A stretch of DNA of 64,000 bases from NCBI RefSeq assembly GCF_027533645.1, contig NZ_JAQAGY010000002.1, positions 248,001 to 312,000 on the forward strand. The letters are read 5' to 3'. The DNA is from Paenibacillus caseinilyticus. GTDB lineage: Bacteria > Bacillota > Bacilli > Paenibacillales > NBRC-103111. How positions within the stretch are numbered: position 1 is the stretch's first letter; each line of letters starts with the position of its first letter. Below the pieces are notes generated by a model, which saw nothing but the letters and a program-made list of their open reading frames with translations, ran no database searches and was not told the origin of the DNA. Shown here one piece after another: positions 55,233 to 63,666 of this stretch. The position numbers and the translations under genes are program-made.

Positions 55233-56258
55233 CTACTCGTTCCTGCCGCTCCCGCAGGACTCCCGGATCACCAGCTCCGGTTCCACCAAGACATTGCTGG
55301 AGCTCGTCTGGTTGTTGATGAGATCAAACAGCATCATGGCGGCGAGTTTGCCGATCTTGACTTTATTCTGGCGGATCGTCGTGAGGGAGGGGCTGATATA
55401 CTGGGAGGCGTCGACGTCGTCGCAGCCGATGACCGCCATATCCTGAGGTACCCGCAGCCCGTGTTCCTTCAGCGCGCGGATGGCGCCGATAGCGAGCAGG
55501 TCCGATCCCGCGAACATCGCCCTCGGCAGCTTTCCTCCGGAGATCAGCTTCTTCACCGCCTGGTAACCGCTCTCTTCAAGGAAGTCGTCGCCGTGAATAA
55601 ACCAGGCCGGGTTGACCGGCAGACCCCAGCTGCCAAGCGACTTCATTAGGCCGGCCTCCCGCATGGACGAGATGACATAGTGAGACGAGGCGCCCAGATA
55701 GCCGATCTCCCGGTATCCGAGCAGATACAGATGCTCCACAACCTTGGCGGACATCAGGTGGTTGTCCGACATGATGTAGCCGGAGTTCGGACCCGATAAT
55801 ACAAGGTCCACCCCGATGCACGGAATCGGACTTTGGTCGAGCTCGTGGATGGCGGGCTCGAGCTCCTGGCCCGAGATCAGGATGCATCCGTCCACCTGAA
55901 AGTGACGGCAGCGGGCCAAATAATCCTCGCCGGAGGGATGGAATTTTTCGTTGGAGAAGAAAAGCAGGTCATAGCCGAGGACGCCCATTTGCTTCTTGAA
56001 CGCATTGAGCACTTCCACGAAGAACGGATGCGTGAAGTCGACATTGAGCTTGCCCGCGAAGACGACGCCGATCAGGCTGGATTTTTTGGTTGCCAGCGTC
56101 TTGGCCGAGTTCGTCGGGATATAGCCGGTTTCTTTCATAATAGCGAGAACCTTCTGCCGCGTTTCGGCGGAGATGTCGGTATAATTATTGATGATTTTCG
56201 AGACGGTCGATATGGATACGCCGGCCAGCTTGGCCACTGTTTTGATATTCACGCTCAT
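55233..56258 (-). CDS. LacI-family transcriptional regulator
   Basis: A 341-aa LacI regulator. The N-terminal DNA-binding domain reads IKTVAKLAGVSISTVSKIIN and then YTDISAETRQKVLAIMKETG and a hinge with NSAKTLATKKSSLIGVVF. A periplasmic-binding-protein-like sugar domain follows (VDGCILISG, MFAGSDLLAIGAIRAL, VIGCDDVDASQYISPSLTTI). AGGTGG lies before ATG 56258; an upstream ATG at 56285 is less likely. It follows the two glucanase-type genes in opposite orientation, and shared operator-like palindromes suggest it controls both itself and the GH81 gene. The inducer would be a glucan oligosaccharide (inference). Confidence 0.92.
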   Translation of the reverse strand: MSVNIKTVAKLAGVSISTVSKIINNYTDISAETRQKVLAIMKETGYIPTNSAKTLATKKSSLIGVVFAGKLNVDFTHPFFVEVLNAFKKQMGVLGYDLLFFSNEKFHPSGEDYLARCRHFQVDGCILISGQELEPAIHELDQSPIPCIGVDLVLSGPNSGYIMSDNHLMSAKVVEHLYLLGYREIGYLGASSHYVISSMREAGLMKSLGSWGLPVNPAWFIHGDDFLEESGYQAVKKLISGGKLPRAMFAGSDLLAIGAIRALKEHGLRVPQDMAVIGCDDVDASQYISPSLTTIRQNKVKIGKLAAMMLFDLINNQTSSSNVLVEPELVIRESCGSGRNE

Positions 56259-56326
56259 AGGTTCCACCTTTTTGTCATCACTCATCTGCAGGTTTCAGCA
56301 GAGCCGTTCTCGTTCGGTAAGGGTTC

Positions 56327-56338
56327 CGAAAGTTTTCG
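56327..56338. promoter_or_regulatory. LacI-type operator-like site A
   Basis: CGAAAGTTTTCG, a CGAAA/TTTCG palindrome with a 2-base centre, 69 bases upstream of the lacI start. Confidence 0.55.
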
Positions 56339-56453
56339 TGATGTAAGTACATCCATTTTAGCGTACACCAGAATTTTCCGTCAACGGAAAAGGGGGAAAT
56401 TTGACTAATCCTTGATATAACGTAGAAAAAGAGAGAAAAGTCACAATTTAATG

Positions 56454-56473
56454 TTAACGAAAACTTTCGTTAA
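56454..56473. promoter_or_regulatory. LacI-type operator-like site B
   Basis: Perfect 9-bp arms (TTAACGAAA and its complement) around AC. It contains the same CGAAA/TTTCG half-sites as site A, 131 bases further upstream, a spacing that would allow looping. Confidence 0.65.
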
Positions 56474-56814
56474 TTGGTTGACGATAAGGGGTTGAAGCGC
56501 CAATTGTGATTTTTTTAACATTCCAGACAGTGCAGCTCTATAGGTTGTGCAAAAGGGAAAATATCGCCGCGGCAAGAATAAAGGACCATGCGGGTTTCGT
56601 ACTGCCGGCTGCAGGCTCTTATCCGGGCAGGATCATGGCCCGATCGCTTACTTCCTTCTTCCTGGGGCTCGGGAAGTATAATAAGAAGCGGGCATCCGCA
56701 TGAAGGTGTGACTTATGGCTAGGCCCTCCCTCTGTTTCAATAGTACGTCCTCTGGGTAAATAGCCTGGAGGTCTGCTTATTGACAGCAAAGGCCCGGTTA
56801 GGGAGGTGCCGTGT

Positions 56815-57024
56815 ATGCAGATGCCCTTAGAAGATCTGGGGCAGGTCACGCAGCGAACGGACAAGTTAATGGATGTCAGCTTGGATGTCGTGGACAAAGC
56901 GACGGTGCATTATCATAACATCCGGAGTGCGGTGCACCGGAACTCCGAACAGATCGACCGTTCGTTCCGCACGATCGATCAGGCCAAGCTCCTGATCGAA
57001 TCTGCTCGCAAGACGCTGCGCTAA
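56815..57024 (+). CDS. Small helical hypothetical protein (69 aa)
   Basis: A 69-aa soluble helical protein (LGQVTQRTDKLMDVSLDVVD; RNSEQIDRSFRTIDQAKLLIES) with a regular heptad-like pattern and no cysteines. GGGAGG lies eight bases before ATG 56815, the best ribosome site in the area. Two in-frame earlier codons (56806 GTG) overlap the ribosome site. A perfect 19-bp terminator stem follows. Family not recognised. Confidence 0.68.
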   Translation: MQMPLEDLGQVTQRTDKLMDVSLDVVDKATVHYHNIRSAVHRNSEQIDRSFRTIDQAKLLIESARKTLR

Positions 57025-57066
57025 GCCGCTCCCGATCCTTCCCACGCCTGATTGTATAGTGGACAG

Positions 57067-57112
57067 CACACGAAAAGCCGTCCGGTGAATAAGCCGGACG
57101 GCTTTTCGTGTG
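57067..57112. terminator. Bidirectional terminator
   Basis: A perfect 19-bp stem (57067-57085 with 57094-57112; arm CACACGAAAAGCCGTCCGG) with an 8-base loop between convergent genes. The strongest terminator stem in the window. Confidence 0.88.
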
Positions 57113-57170
57113 CGCGGAGCCGGGTGCCGGGAGAGTTCCTGCCGGGAGCAGCCCAACCGGTTCAGACGGG

Positions 57171-59627
57171 TTACCAGCCGCCCCCGCCCGACGAGTTGCG
57201 GCCGCCGCCCCAGCTGCCTCCACCGGATGAGCGCGAGCCGCCGCTCCAGCTTCCGCCGCCGGAGGAAGGCCGCGGAGCGCCGCCCCAGCCGCCGCTGTAA
57301 TCGGCGGAACGCTGTCTCTGCAGGTGCTGCCGCTGCTCTTCCTGTAGCATCGCCTGATACGCCATGCCGAGCTGGGAGACCGCCTGGTCGGCCGCTGTGA
57401 GGCGCTGCAGCGCATCCCCGTAGAGGCCGAGCAGGAGGAGGTTCTGGATCTCGCTCATATTCGAAGCGTAGCTGCGGGTATAGCCCGTATGCGCAAGCCG
57501 CGAGCCGGACTGGAGCGCCACGGCCTGATACCGGGCATGGACTTCGCGTAGCATCCGCTCGGCCTGTTCCTTCTCCTCGGCCATCCTCGTGATGGAGGCA
57601 TGATACGCCCGCGCATCGGTGGAGAGACGAGCTATCAGCGAGCCCAGCTCATCGAGGTCATAGGGCGGTGCGGCCAGAGCGGCATCGAGCTGCCTTTTTT
57701 GGCCGTGGAGCCCCCGCTCCAGCTCGGCCAGCTGCCTGCTGCCCTGCGCGTGGAGCGGGAGCGAACGGGCTTCCGCCAGCGCCGTGCCGCTGCGGACGAG
57801 GGACCAAGCCTGCGCTTCCTCGTCCCTCAGCTCCTGCAGCCGGCGCGAAGGGGCGGCATATACGCAGCGCACGTCCGCCAGCAGCGCCTCGGCGTTCTGC
57901 AGCTGCCCGAGCAGTCCGTCCGCGAGCCGCCGGGCTTCCGTGTAGGCTTGGGTCTCCGGGCCGGCGAGCGGCTTCAGCGCCTCCAGGCCCTGCCGCAGTC
58001 CGTCCGCCGCAGCCTTCAAGGCGCGGAAGCTGCCTTCCGAAGCGGACCAATGCTTCTCCGCGAATTCGGCCTGCGCTCTCGTGCGCTCCTGCGGGTAAGC
58101 GCGTTCGGCTGCGGCATAAGCGTCCAGCGCCGCCCCGATCTTCGCGAGGTCGCCCTTCACGCCGTCCCGCAGCGCGGTGCGCCGGGCCGCTTCGCCGCGG
58201 GCCTGCTCCAGGAGTCCGGCGATGGCCGCCGAGGCGCTCTCCGCTTCGGCTAGCAGGCCCCGTTCCAGCGCCTGCTGCATGGCGGCGCCGGTCTGCTCTG
58301 CTTCGGCGATCGGAGCCTCCGGGTCCCAAGCTTCGGCAGGGCGGAGGCCGGCAGCTTCGAGCTCCCACCGGATCTCCCCGCGGACGGCAGCGATCCGGGA
58401 AGGGAGCGCCTCCAGCTCTTCCACATGGTGCGGCAGCTTGTCCAGCCCCGAGCGGATCACGGCCAGCTTCTCCTGCAGGGGGAGCACCTCCCCCTCCGCT
58501 GCGAGCAGGTCCGACACCTGCAGCGCCGCGGAGCGGTTCAACCCTTCACGCATGCCCGCCAGGCCGGCCTTCAGCTCGTCCATCGGCAGGGCATGGCGGG
58601 CGGAGAGTTCGGCGGCCTGCGTTTCGGCTGCGGCCACCTTCTCGAGCAGTCTGCCGATGTCCTCGGAGATGGAGCGGTCGAGTCCGGCCAGATGGTCCAC
58701 TTGCCGCCGGGCTTCCTCGAACCGGGTGCGGAAGGCGGCGAGCTCTGCGCGGAATGCTTCCAAATCCCGCCCGGCCGTGCTGGCTCCGAACAGCGGGATA
58801 GCGTACCCGAGGATGCGCTCCAGCGCTTCTTGGACTTCGGCCGAGAGTGCCGTCAGCCCGTCCTCGAGCTCGTCTGCCGATTCGCTGGTCCGCTCGCCGG
58901 GGTAGAGATCGCGGATCGGCGTGAGCGCTTCCTGCGTCCGGCTAATCTCGACGACGAGCTTCTTGGCCGCGCCGGTCTGCTCCTCTTGCAGCGCGGCCAG
59001 CTTCCGCCGCCGCAGGAACGTGCGGACGAGCAGCACGGCGAGCAGCACGGCGACGCCTCCGGCGAGCAGCGCACCGAGTCCCGTGCCGGCACCGGCCGAG
59101 GCGCCGGAGAAGCCGCCGGAAGCGCCTGCGGCCCCCGGCGGCCCGGCGGCCAGCTGCTGGCCGGACTGCATCAGATGGAGCAGCCCGCCGGCAAAGTCGC
59201 CCTGCTGCGCATAGGGCATGAAGTGCGCCCCGACCCATTCGTCGATGGCGCTCTCGCGCTTCCCGTCCCGGTCATAGTCGGCGGGCAGGGCATCCAGCCG
59301 ATGCTGCAGAGCCGGATTGTTGAACTGGACTTCGATGCGGCGGTCGCTCTCCGAGAGAAGGACCAGCACGTCTTGGCGCTGCAGGTTCCAAGTCCTATAG
59401 ACGGATGCGGCGTAGGCCTCCGGCTCCTGGCCTTCCAGGGAGCTGACCGTCAGGACATGAAAGGTGTAGGGCCCTTCGGCCGTACGTTCCAGCTCGGAGA
59501 GGGACCGGCCGGGCAGCATGCCGGCGGTATCCTGCACATGCCCGTTCATCGGCGGCACGCTCGAGGCCGAGACGGATGGGCCGAGCAGAAGCAGCAGGGA
59601 GAGGGTGAATATCGCAATCTTTTTCAT
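57171..59627 (-). CDS. TPM-domain membrane protein with long coiled coil and Gly/Ser/Trp tail
   Basis: An 818-aa protein. Residues 1-23 are an export signal. A TPM domain of about 150 residues follows (NGHVQDTAGMLPGRSLSELE, FHVLTVSSLEGQEPEAYAAS, VLVLLSESDRRIEVQF). One membrane helix (GTGLGALLAGGVAVLLAVLL near residue 200) leads to roughly 520 cytoplasmic residues of Ala/Glu/Leu/Arg-rich coiled coil, and the chain ends in a GGGSW/GGSRSSGGGSW repeat. YgcG-like TPM proteins share the same head and Gly-rich tail but lack the very long coiled coil. GGAGG lies six bases before ATG 59627. Role unknown; a part in envelope stress or membrane organisation is only a guess. Confidence 0.85.
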   Translation of the reverse strand: MKKIAIFTLSLLLLLGPSVSASSVPPMNGHVQDTAGMLPGRSLSELERTAEGPYTFHVLTVSSLEGQEPEAYAASVYRTWNLQRQDVLVLLSESDRRIEVQFNNPALQHRLDALPADYDRDGKRESAIDEWVGAHFMPYAQQGDFAGGLLHLMQSGQQLAAGPPGAAGASGGFSGASAGAGTGLGALLAGGVAVLLAVLLVRTFLRRRKLAALQEEQTGAAKKLVVEISRTQEALTPIRDLYPGERTSESADELEDGLTALSAEVQEALERILGYAIPLFGASTAGRDLEAFRAELAAFRTRFEEARRQVDHLAGLDRSISEDIGRLLEKVAAAETQAAELSARHALPMDELKAGLAGMREGLNRSAALQVSDLLAAEGEVLPLQEKLAVIRSGLDKLPHHVEELEALPSRIAAVRGEIRWELEAAGLRPAEAWDPEAPIAEAEQTGAAMQQALERGLLAEAESASAAIAGLLEQARGEAARRTALRDGVKGDLAKIGAALDAYAAAERAYPQERTRAQAEFAEKHWSASEGSFRALKAAADGLRQGLEALKPLAGPETQAYTEARRLADGLLGQLQNAEALLADVRCVYAAPSRRLQELRDEEAQAWSLVRSGTALAEARSLPLHAQGSRQLAELERGLHGQKRQLDAALAAPPYDLDELGSLIARLSTDARAYHASITRMAEEKEQAERMLREVHARYQAVALQSGSRLAHTGYTRSYASNMSEIQNLLLLGLYGDALQRLTAADQAVSQLGMAYQAMLQEEQRQHLQRQRSADYSGGWGGAPRPSSGGGSWSGGSRSSGGGSWGGGRNSSGGGGW

Positions 59628-59832
59628 AGGCATCCTCCACTTTACAGGCTGTAATTCGGTACGGGTGCCTCCCCGGATGACCGGGGAGCATACGCAGGCG
59701 GCATACACGGAGCTTTAGGATATTTAAACCAATCTCCGCGCGGTCAAGCGCCGCCGTGCCGCAAGGATCGGCGGGATGCACGCTGAGTTGTCCCCTTCCC
59801 GGGCCTGCCCGGTTCCTGGCACCAACAGCAAG

Positions 59833-59874
59833 AAGCCCCGGCCCGCCAAGGAGATTCTTGGCAAGCCGGGGCTT
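59833..59874 (-). terminator. Terminator of the cheY-cheX pair
   Basis: AAGCCCCGG (59833-59841) pairs with CCGGGGCTT (59866-59874), with an inner GCCAAG/CTTGGC stem; a T-rich stretch follows on the minus strand. Confidence 0.78.
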
Positions 59875-59884
59875 TGGTATCTTC

Positions 59885-60799
59885 TTAGGAAGGCTGCCGG
59901 AGCAGCGGCGTCAGATCGGAGATCAGAAGGTCGACTTCATAGTCGCTTCCATAGATCCGGATAGCCTGCAGCCGGGACAGCGTGTCCTCGGGGATGGAAC
60001 GGGACGCCTGCTGCGGCTCCATGCCGAGCTCCGTTCCGCGGTCCGACATGTTCACGAGGAAGATGCCGTTATGCAGGTTAAGCAGCTCGCCTACGGCCGC
60101 CTCGAAGAGCTCGCCGGGGGTTCCGATCTCTTCCTGGGCAAACCGTGAGGCCAGCTTCAGCATCGAAGCCTCGCCGCCTGCAATGGCCGTATAGCCGGCG
60201 CCGGCCGCGCCCGGGGCGGTAATCTCCTGGTAGAATACCCATTCGTAGACACTGGGACGGGGAGCGATCGCCATCTCGAGCCGCACGCCGCTGTCGGCGA
60301 AGCGGATCAGATTCTTGGCGAACAGGGAGACGTACCCGGGGAGCCATTCGCCGGCCGGCGTGCCGTCTTTGAGCAGGACGGCGGACACGAGAGTCTCGAC
60401 GCTGCCCTGGAGGATGGAAGAGAACTGCTCATCCGAGAGGCTGTAGGCCTCTTTGAACGCCGTGAGCACCTCAGAGAACGACTCATAGGTCATGAGGCCC
60501 TGGTCGATCAAGGTCTGGCCGAGCATGAGGTGCTCGCTCTTCTGTGAGGTGAGCAGCTCCTGTACCTGTTCCTCGCGGAGGTAGCCCAGCTCTACGGCGA
60601 TTTCGCCGAAGCGCTTGTCTTTGCGCATTTGCTCCGCATGCACTTCTTCCACCTGCGCTCCAGACATCCAGCCGTGGTTGATAGCAAGGACGCCGAGCTT
60701 GGGTCTTGCGTTCTTCTGCTCGGTGAGTGCCCCGTAGAGCTGCGAGGAGGTCAGCAGGCCCTGCGACAGCAGGTATTGGCCAAAGAATTGTGCAAACAT
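59885..60799 (-). CDS. CheX-like phosphatase-domain protein with N-terminal helical module
   Basis: A 304-aa protein. The first about 110 residues contain two related helical repeats (LLSQGLLTSSQLYGALTEQ; LGYLREEQVQELLTSQK; LGQTLIDQGLMTYESFSEVL) resembling the MshEN/GspE N-terminal module that can bind c-di-GMP. The C-terminal half looks like a CheX/CheC domain (LRFADSGVRLEMAIAPRPSV, then AAVGELLNLHNGIFLVNMSD with the E..N helix of CheY-phosphatases). It overlaps the CheY stop codon (ATGA) and is translationally coupled to it. Dephosphorylation of that CheY is the simplest reading (inference). Confidence 0.75.
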   Translation of the reverse strand: MFAQFFGQYLLSQGLLTSSQLYGALTEQKNARPKLGVLAINHGWMSGAQVEEVHAEQMRKDKRFGEIAVELGYLREEQVQELLTSQKSEHLMLGQTLIDQGLMTYESFSEVLTAFKEAYSLSDEQFSSILQGSVETLVSAVLLKDGTPAGEWLPGYVSLFAKNLIRFADSGVRLEMAIAPRPSVYEWVFYQEITAPGAAGAGYTAIAGGEASMLKLASRFAQEEIGTPGELFEAAVGELLNLHNGIFLVNMSDRGTELGMEPQQASRSIPEDTLSRLQAIRIYGSDYEVDLLISDLTPLLRQPS

Positions 60800-61185
60800 C
60801 AGGTATCACTCCGATCCTGCGCCAGTTTGTGAATGAGTTCGTTCAGGGCCTCGATCGTCACGGGCTTCTGCATGAAGTTGTCCGCTCCGGCTTTCAGCGC
60901 CTTGATCAGATTGCCCTGGGTCCCGACCGAGGAGACCATGACGACATGAATGCCCTTATCGAGCTCTTTGATTTCCTTCAAGGCTTCGATACCGTCTTTG
61001 CGGGGCATGACGATATCCATAAGTACGAGCTGCGGACGTTCTTCCCGGCAGAGCGCGACGGCCTCGATTCCGTCGGCCGCTTCCCTGATGCGGGTGTAGC
61101 CCTGCTCCTCCAAGGCGCTTTTCAGCTTCTTGCGGACGAGGAGGGAATCATCACATAACAGTATTCTTAAATCTTCGGCTTTCAT
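60799..61185 (-). CDS. CheY-like single-domain response regulator
   Basis: A 128-aa receiver without output domain. The acidic pair is in ILLCDDSLLVRKKLKSALEE, the phosphate acceptor in PQLVLMDIVMPRKDGIEAL near residue 57, Ser/Thr in VVMVSSVGTQGN and the Lys in FMQKPVT. It resembles CheY more than the sporulation regulators. The stop codon overlaps the start of the CheX-like gene, indicating a dedicated regulator-phosphatase pair. The partner kinase is not in the neighbourhood. Confidence 0.9.
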   Translation of the reverse strand: MKAEDLRILLCDDSLLVRKKLKSALEEQGYTRIREAADGIEAVALCREERPQLVLMDIVMPRKDGIEALKEIKELDKGIHVVMVSSVGTQGNLIKALKAGADNFMQKPVTIEALNELIHKLAQDRSDT

Positions 61186-61346
61186 TGTCCCACGCTCCCA
61201 TGCGGTTTCATGCTTCCTGTTTTTGTATTATCGTCAACTTCTCTCCGGATCATTACCATTTTTTTTCGGCCGGAGGGCAGCCTCCCCCGATATACTTAAC
61301 AATCCGGGCTTCCCTTCCGGTAAAATAACAAACTTCTAATTCGATC

Positions 61347-61375
61347 CTAACAGTTTCCTAAAATAGGTCTGTTAG
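61347..61375. promoter_or_regulatory. Nested inverted repeat upstream of the Crp/Fnr-type gene
   Basis: Outer arms CTAACAG (61347-61353) and CTGTTAG (61369-61375) enclose inner arms CCTA (61357-61360) and TAGG (61364-61367). It lies 100 bases before the start codon in an A+T-rich stretch and could be an operator. Confidence 0.4.
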
Positions 61376-61474
61376 TATGGGTTTAACGACAAAAGAGCGG
61401 TCAGACTTCCAAGATTCGACACCGGCCTGCAAAAACTGCAAGCCCTAACTCCCATACAAAGGATGATGATCCCT

Positions 61475-62200
61475 ATGCAAACCGCGACAAAACAGACGAT
61501 GACAAACAGTCCTTATCATATTCCACAGTTTCTGTCCCCCGCCAACATGGAGCGTCTGGAGAAAGTCATGGTTCCCCACCGCGCTTCCGAAGGCTCCCAC
61601 TTGTTCTGGGAAGGCGATATGGCGGACAAGCTGTATTTTGTCAAAAAGGGCGCTGTCAAGCTGATGAAGTCGACGGAAGACGGACGGTCCATCATCCTGC
61701 AGATTGCCCAGGCCGGCGACCTGTTCGGGGAGTTCGGCGATCCCGGGGCGATGAGCTTCGGCTACGATGCCGTCGTCCTGGCGGAAGTGACGCTCGGCGT
61801 GATCTCCTTGAGCGATCTGGAAGATCTCATGAGATCGAGCGGCGACTTCGCGGTGGAATTCGTCAAGTGGCAGAGCCTGATGCAGCGGGCGGCCCAGACC
61901 AAGCTGCGCGATCTGCTTCTGTACGGCAAGAGCGGTGCCTTGGCCGCGACGCTGATCCGTCTGGCGAGCTCCTGTGGGATGCGCACCGAGCGCGGAGTGC
62001 GAATCTCCATGAGATTGACGCATACCGACCTTGCTCATATGATCGGGTCGACCCGGGAGAGCGTCAACCGCCTTATCTCCGAATACCGCTCAGAAGGCGC
62101 CCTGGATTTTGAGAAAGGCTACCTGACGATCAAAGACGATGCGTTCTTTAAGGACATGGTCGGTGGAACGGAGATTCCGCTGGAGCTCTGCCGCATCTAA
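61475..62200 (+). CDS. Crp/Fnr-family transcriptional regulator
   Basis: A 241-aa regulator. Residues about 15-125 form a cyclic-nucleotide-type beta-barrel (ASEGSHLFWEGDMADKLYFVKKGAVKLMKST and FGEFGDPG). The C-terminal winged helix reads RLTHTDLAHMIGSTRESVNRLISEYRSEGAL near residue 185. The cysteine cluster that holds the iron-sulfur centre in Bacillus Fnr is missing, so it is unlikely to be a direct oxygen sensor; ArcR- or YeiL-like branches are alternatives. ATG 61475 has AAAGGA about 11 bases upstream, and two earlier ATGs overlap the ribosome site. Divergent from cheY. Confidence 0.88.
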   Translation: MQTATKQTMTNSPYHIPQFLSPANMERLEKVMVPHRASEGSHLFWEGDMADKLYFVKKGAVKLMKSTEDGRSIILQIAQAGDLFGEFGDPGAMSFGYDAVVLAEVTLGVISLSDLEDLMRSSGDFAVEFVKWQSLMQRAAQTKLRDLLLYGKSGALAATLIRLASSCGMRTERGVRISMRLTHTDLAHMIGSTRESVNRLISEYRSEGALDFEKGYLTIKDDAFFKDMVGGTEIPLELCRI

Positions 62201-62329
62201 GGGGCTCGGGCGGGGGAACGATGACAGCCGGCAAGAAAGGGACCGGGCCCTTCCCAAATGTGTTATGATGGGAAGGTTGATATCCCAGGGGGCGACTCCC
62301 CGGAGAACCGGACTGAAGGAGCAGTGAAA

Positions 62330-62881
62330 GTGGTTTATTGGATCATTCGGAATGCCGTCAAACTATGGCTCTACCTGAGATTTCGCATCCGTGTGGAAGG
62401 CGTGCGACATATCCCGCAGGAAGGGTGCATTCTGGCCATGAATCACCGCAGCAATTACGATTCGCTGCTGGTGGGAGTACATACGCCGCGCAAGATGTAT
62501 ATTATGGCGAAGGAGGAGCTCTTCAAGAACCGGATCGGGGCTTGGGTGATTGCGGAGATGGGCGCTTTTCCCGTCAAGCGGGGCAGTGCCGATATCCGTT
62601 CCCTGAAGCATTCCCTGAAGCTGGTCGAAGAAGGCTGCCTGCTCTCCTTATTTATTGAAGGAACGCGTTCGCAATCGGAGGAGATGGGGGACCCGAAGAA
62701 GGGGATCGGGTTTCTGGTCGCGAAGAGCCGCGCGCCGGTCGTACCGGTGAGGATCCAAGGGGCGTCCGGCGGCTGGTTCTCCCGCGCTTCGGTCACCTTC
62801 GGGCCGCCGCTGACGGTGGAAGGCAAGGATTACGAGGAGATCGCCCGCCAGGTGTCCGATGCCATCAAGCGGTTAGCGTAA
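62330..62881 (+). CDS. plsC: 1-acyl-sn-glycerol-3-phosphate acyltransferase (PlsC family)
   Basis: A 183-aa membrane-associated acyltransferase that would transfer an acyl chain to lysophosphatidic acid to form phosphatidic acid. The catalytic HxxxxD motif is in CILAMNHRSNYDSLL near residue 48, the lysophosphatidate-binding EGTRSQ block near residue 115, and the VPVRIQGASGG motif further on. An N-terminal amphipathic segment (VVYWIIRNAVKLWLYLRF) fits membrane contact. GTG 62330 lies eight bases after GGAG; extension to an upstream ATG at 62258 lacks a ribosome site. A terminator follows at 62915. Confidence 0.9.
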   Translation: MVYWIIRNAVKLWLYLRFRIRVEGVRHIPQEGCILAMNHRSNYDSLLVGVHTPRKMYIMAKEELFKNRIGAWVIAEMGAFPVKRGSADIRSLKHSLKLVEEGCLLSLFIEGTRSQSEEMGDPKKGIGFLVAKSRAPVVPVRIQGASGGWFSRASVTFGPPLTVEGKDYEEIARQVSDAIKRLA

Positions 62882-62914
62882 AGCACGTCAGGAGAGAATA
62901 GGCACAACACGTCA

Positions 62915-62954
62915 TCAGCCCGGGGACCTTTGAGTTTCCGGGCTGAGCCCTTTT
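62915..62954 (+). terminator. Terminator of plsC
   Basis: TCAGCCCGG (62915-62923) pairs with CCGGGCTGA (62938-62946), followed by GCCCTTTT. Confidence 0.82.
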
Positions 62955-63057
62955 ATCCGGCAGCCTCCGGGGGCGCTCCGGGGCGGGAGGGAATACGTCT
63001 TCCCGGCGCGTGGGAAGCTAGGTCGTGAATCGCTAGAACCTATCGGAGGACCGTGCC

Positions 63058-63612
63058 TTGAAGAGACATTGTACGCATCAACCCTGGCGTAGGCCGCTAC
63101 TGCTTCTGCTGCTCCTGCCGTGGATGTTCCTGGGTCTGCTGTGCCTGGCGGTATCTTCAGGCTATGCGGCCCCGCCTGTGCCGCCAGCCGCGGCGAGTCC
63201 GGGAGCTCCCCCTGCAGGGCTGGATGAGGAGGGCGTCTACGTCGTCATCGATAAGAAAGCGAACAGGCTGACCTTGTATATGAACGGCACCGTTCACCGG
63301 ACGTTCCCTGTGGCTACCGGGAGGAGAGCCTGGCTTACGCCGACCGGAACCTTCCATATCGTGACGAAGATCAAGAAGCCCTGGTATGTGCGCAAGAAGA
63401 TCCCGGGCGGCGATCCCGCCAATCCGCTCGGAAGCCGGTGGATGGGGCTCAATGTGCCCGGCACCGGCGGCTATACTTACGGCATCCACGGAACGAACCG
63501 TCCCTATTCGATCGGGAGCAGTGCATCTTCGGGCTGCATCCGGATGCACAACCGGGATATCGAATGGCTGTACCGACATCTCCCCTTGGGCACGGTGGTC
63601 ATAGTGAAATAA
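63058..63612 (+). CDS. L,D-transpeptidase (YkuD family), exported
   Basis: A 184-aa cell-wall enzyme. A Leu-rich export signal (LLLLLLLPWMFLGLLCLAV, residues about 14-35) is followed by a Pro/Ala linker and the YkuD domain: VIDKKANRLTLYMNGTVHRT, TPTGTFHIVTKIK, then the catalytic GIHGTNRPYSIGSSASSGCIRMHN with His and Cys. The family forms 3-3 cross-links in peptidoglycan or attaches proteins to it. Cleavage or membrane anchoring of the signal is not decided by sequence. GGAGGACC precedes the TTG start. Confidence 0.93.
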   Translation: MKRHCTHQPWRRPLLLLLLLPWMFLGLLCLAVSSGYAAPPVPPAAASPGAPPAGLDEEGVYVVIDKKANRLTLYMNGTVHRTFPVATGRRAWLTPTGTFHIVTKIKKPWYVRKKIPGGDPANPLGSRWMGLNVPGTGGYTYGIHGTNRPYSIGSSASSGCIRMHNRDIEWLYRHLPLGTVVIVK

Positions 63613-63666
63613 CCTTATCGCATCTTTTTAAGAAAGCAGCGTATAGAACGGCGGGGATCGGTGCAA

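Larger units (their letters stand above)
56259..56814. other. Upstream region of the LacI gene
   Basis: 556 bases without a supported gene. The LacI-proximal half carries two operator-like palindromes; the part from 56480 onward shows nothing clear apart from a TTGACA at 56780-56785 too close to the next gene to be its -35 element. Confidence 0.45.
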
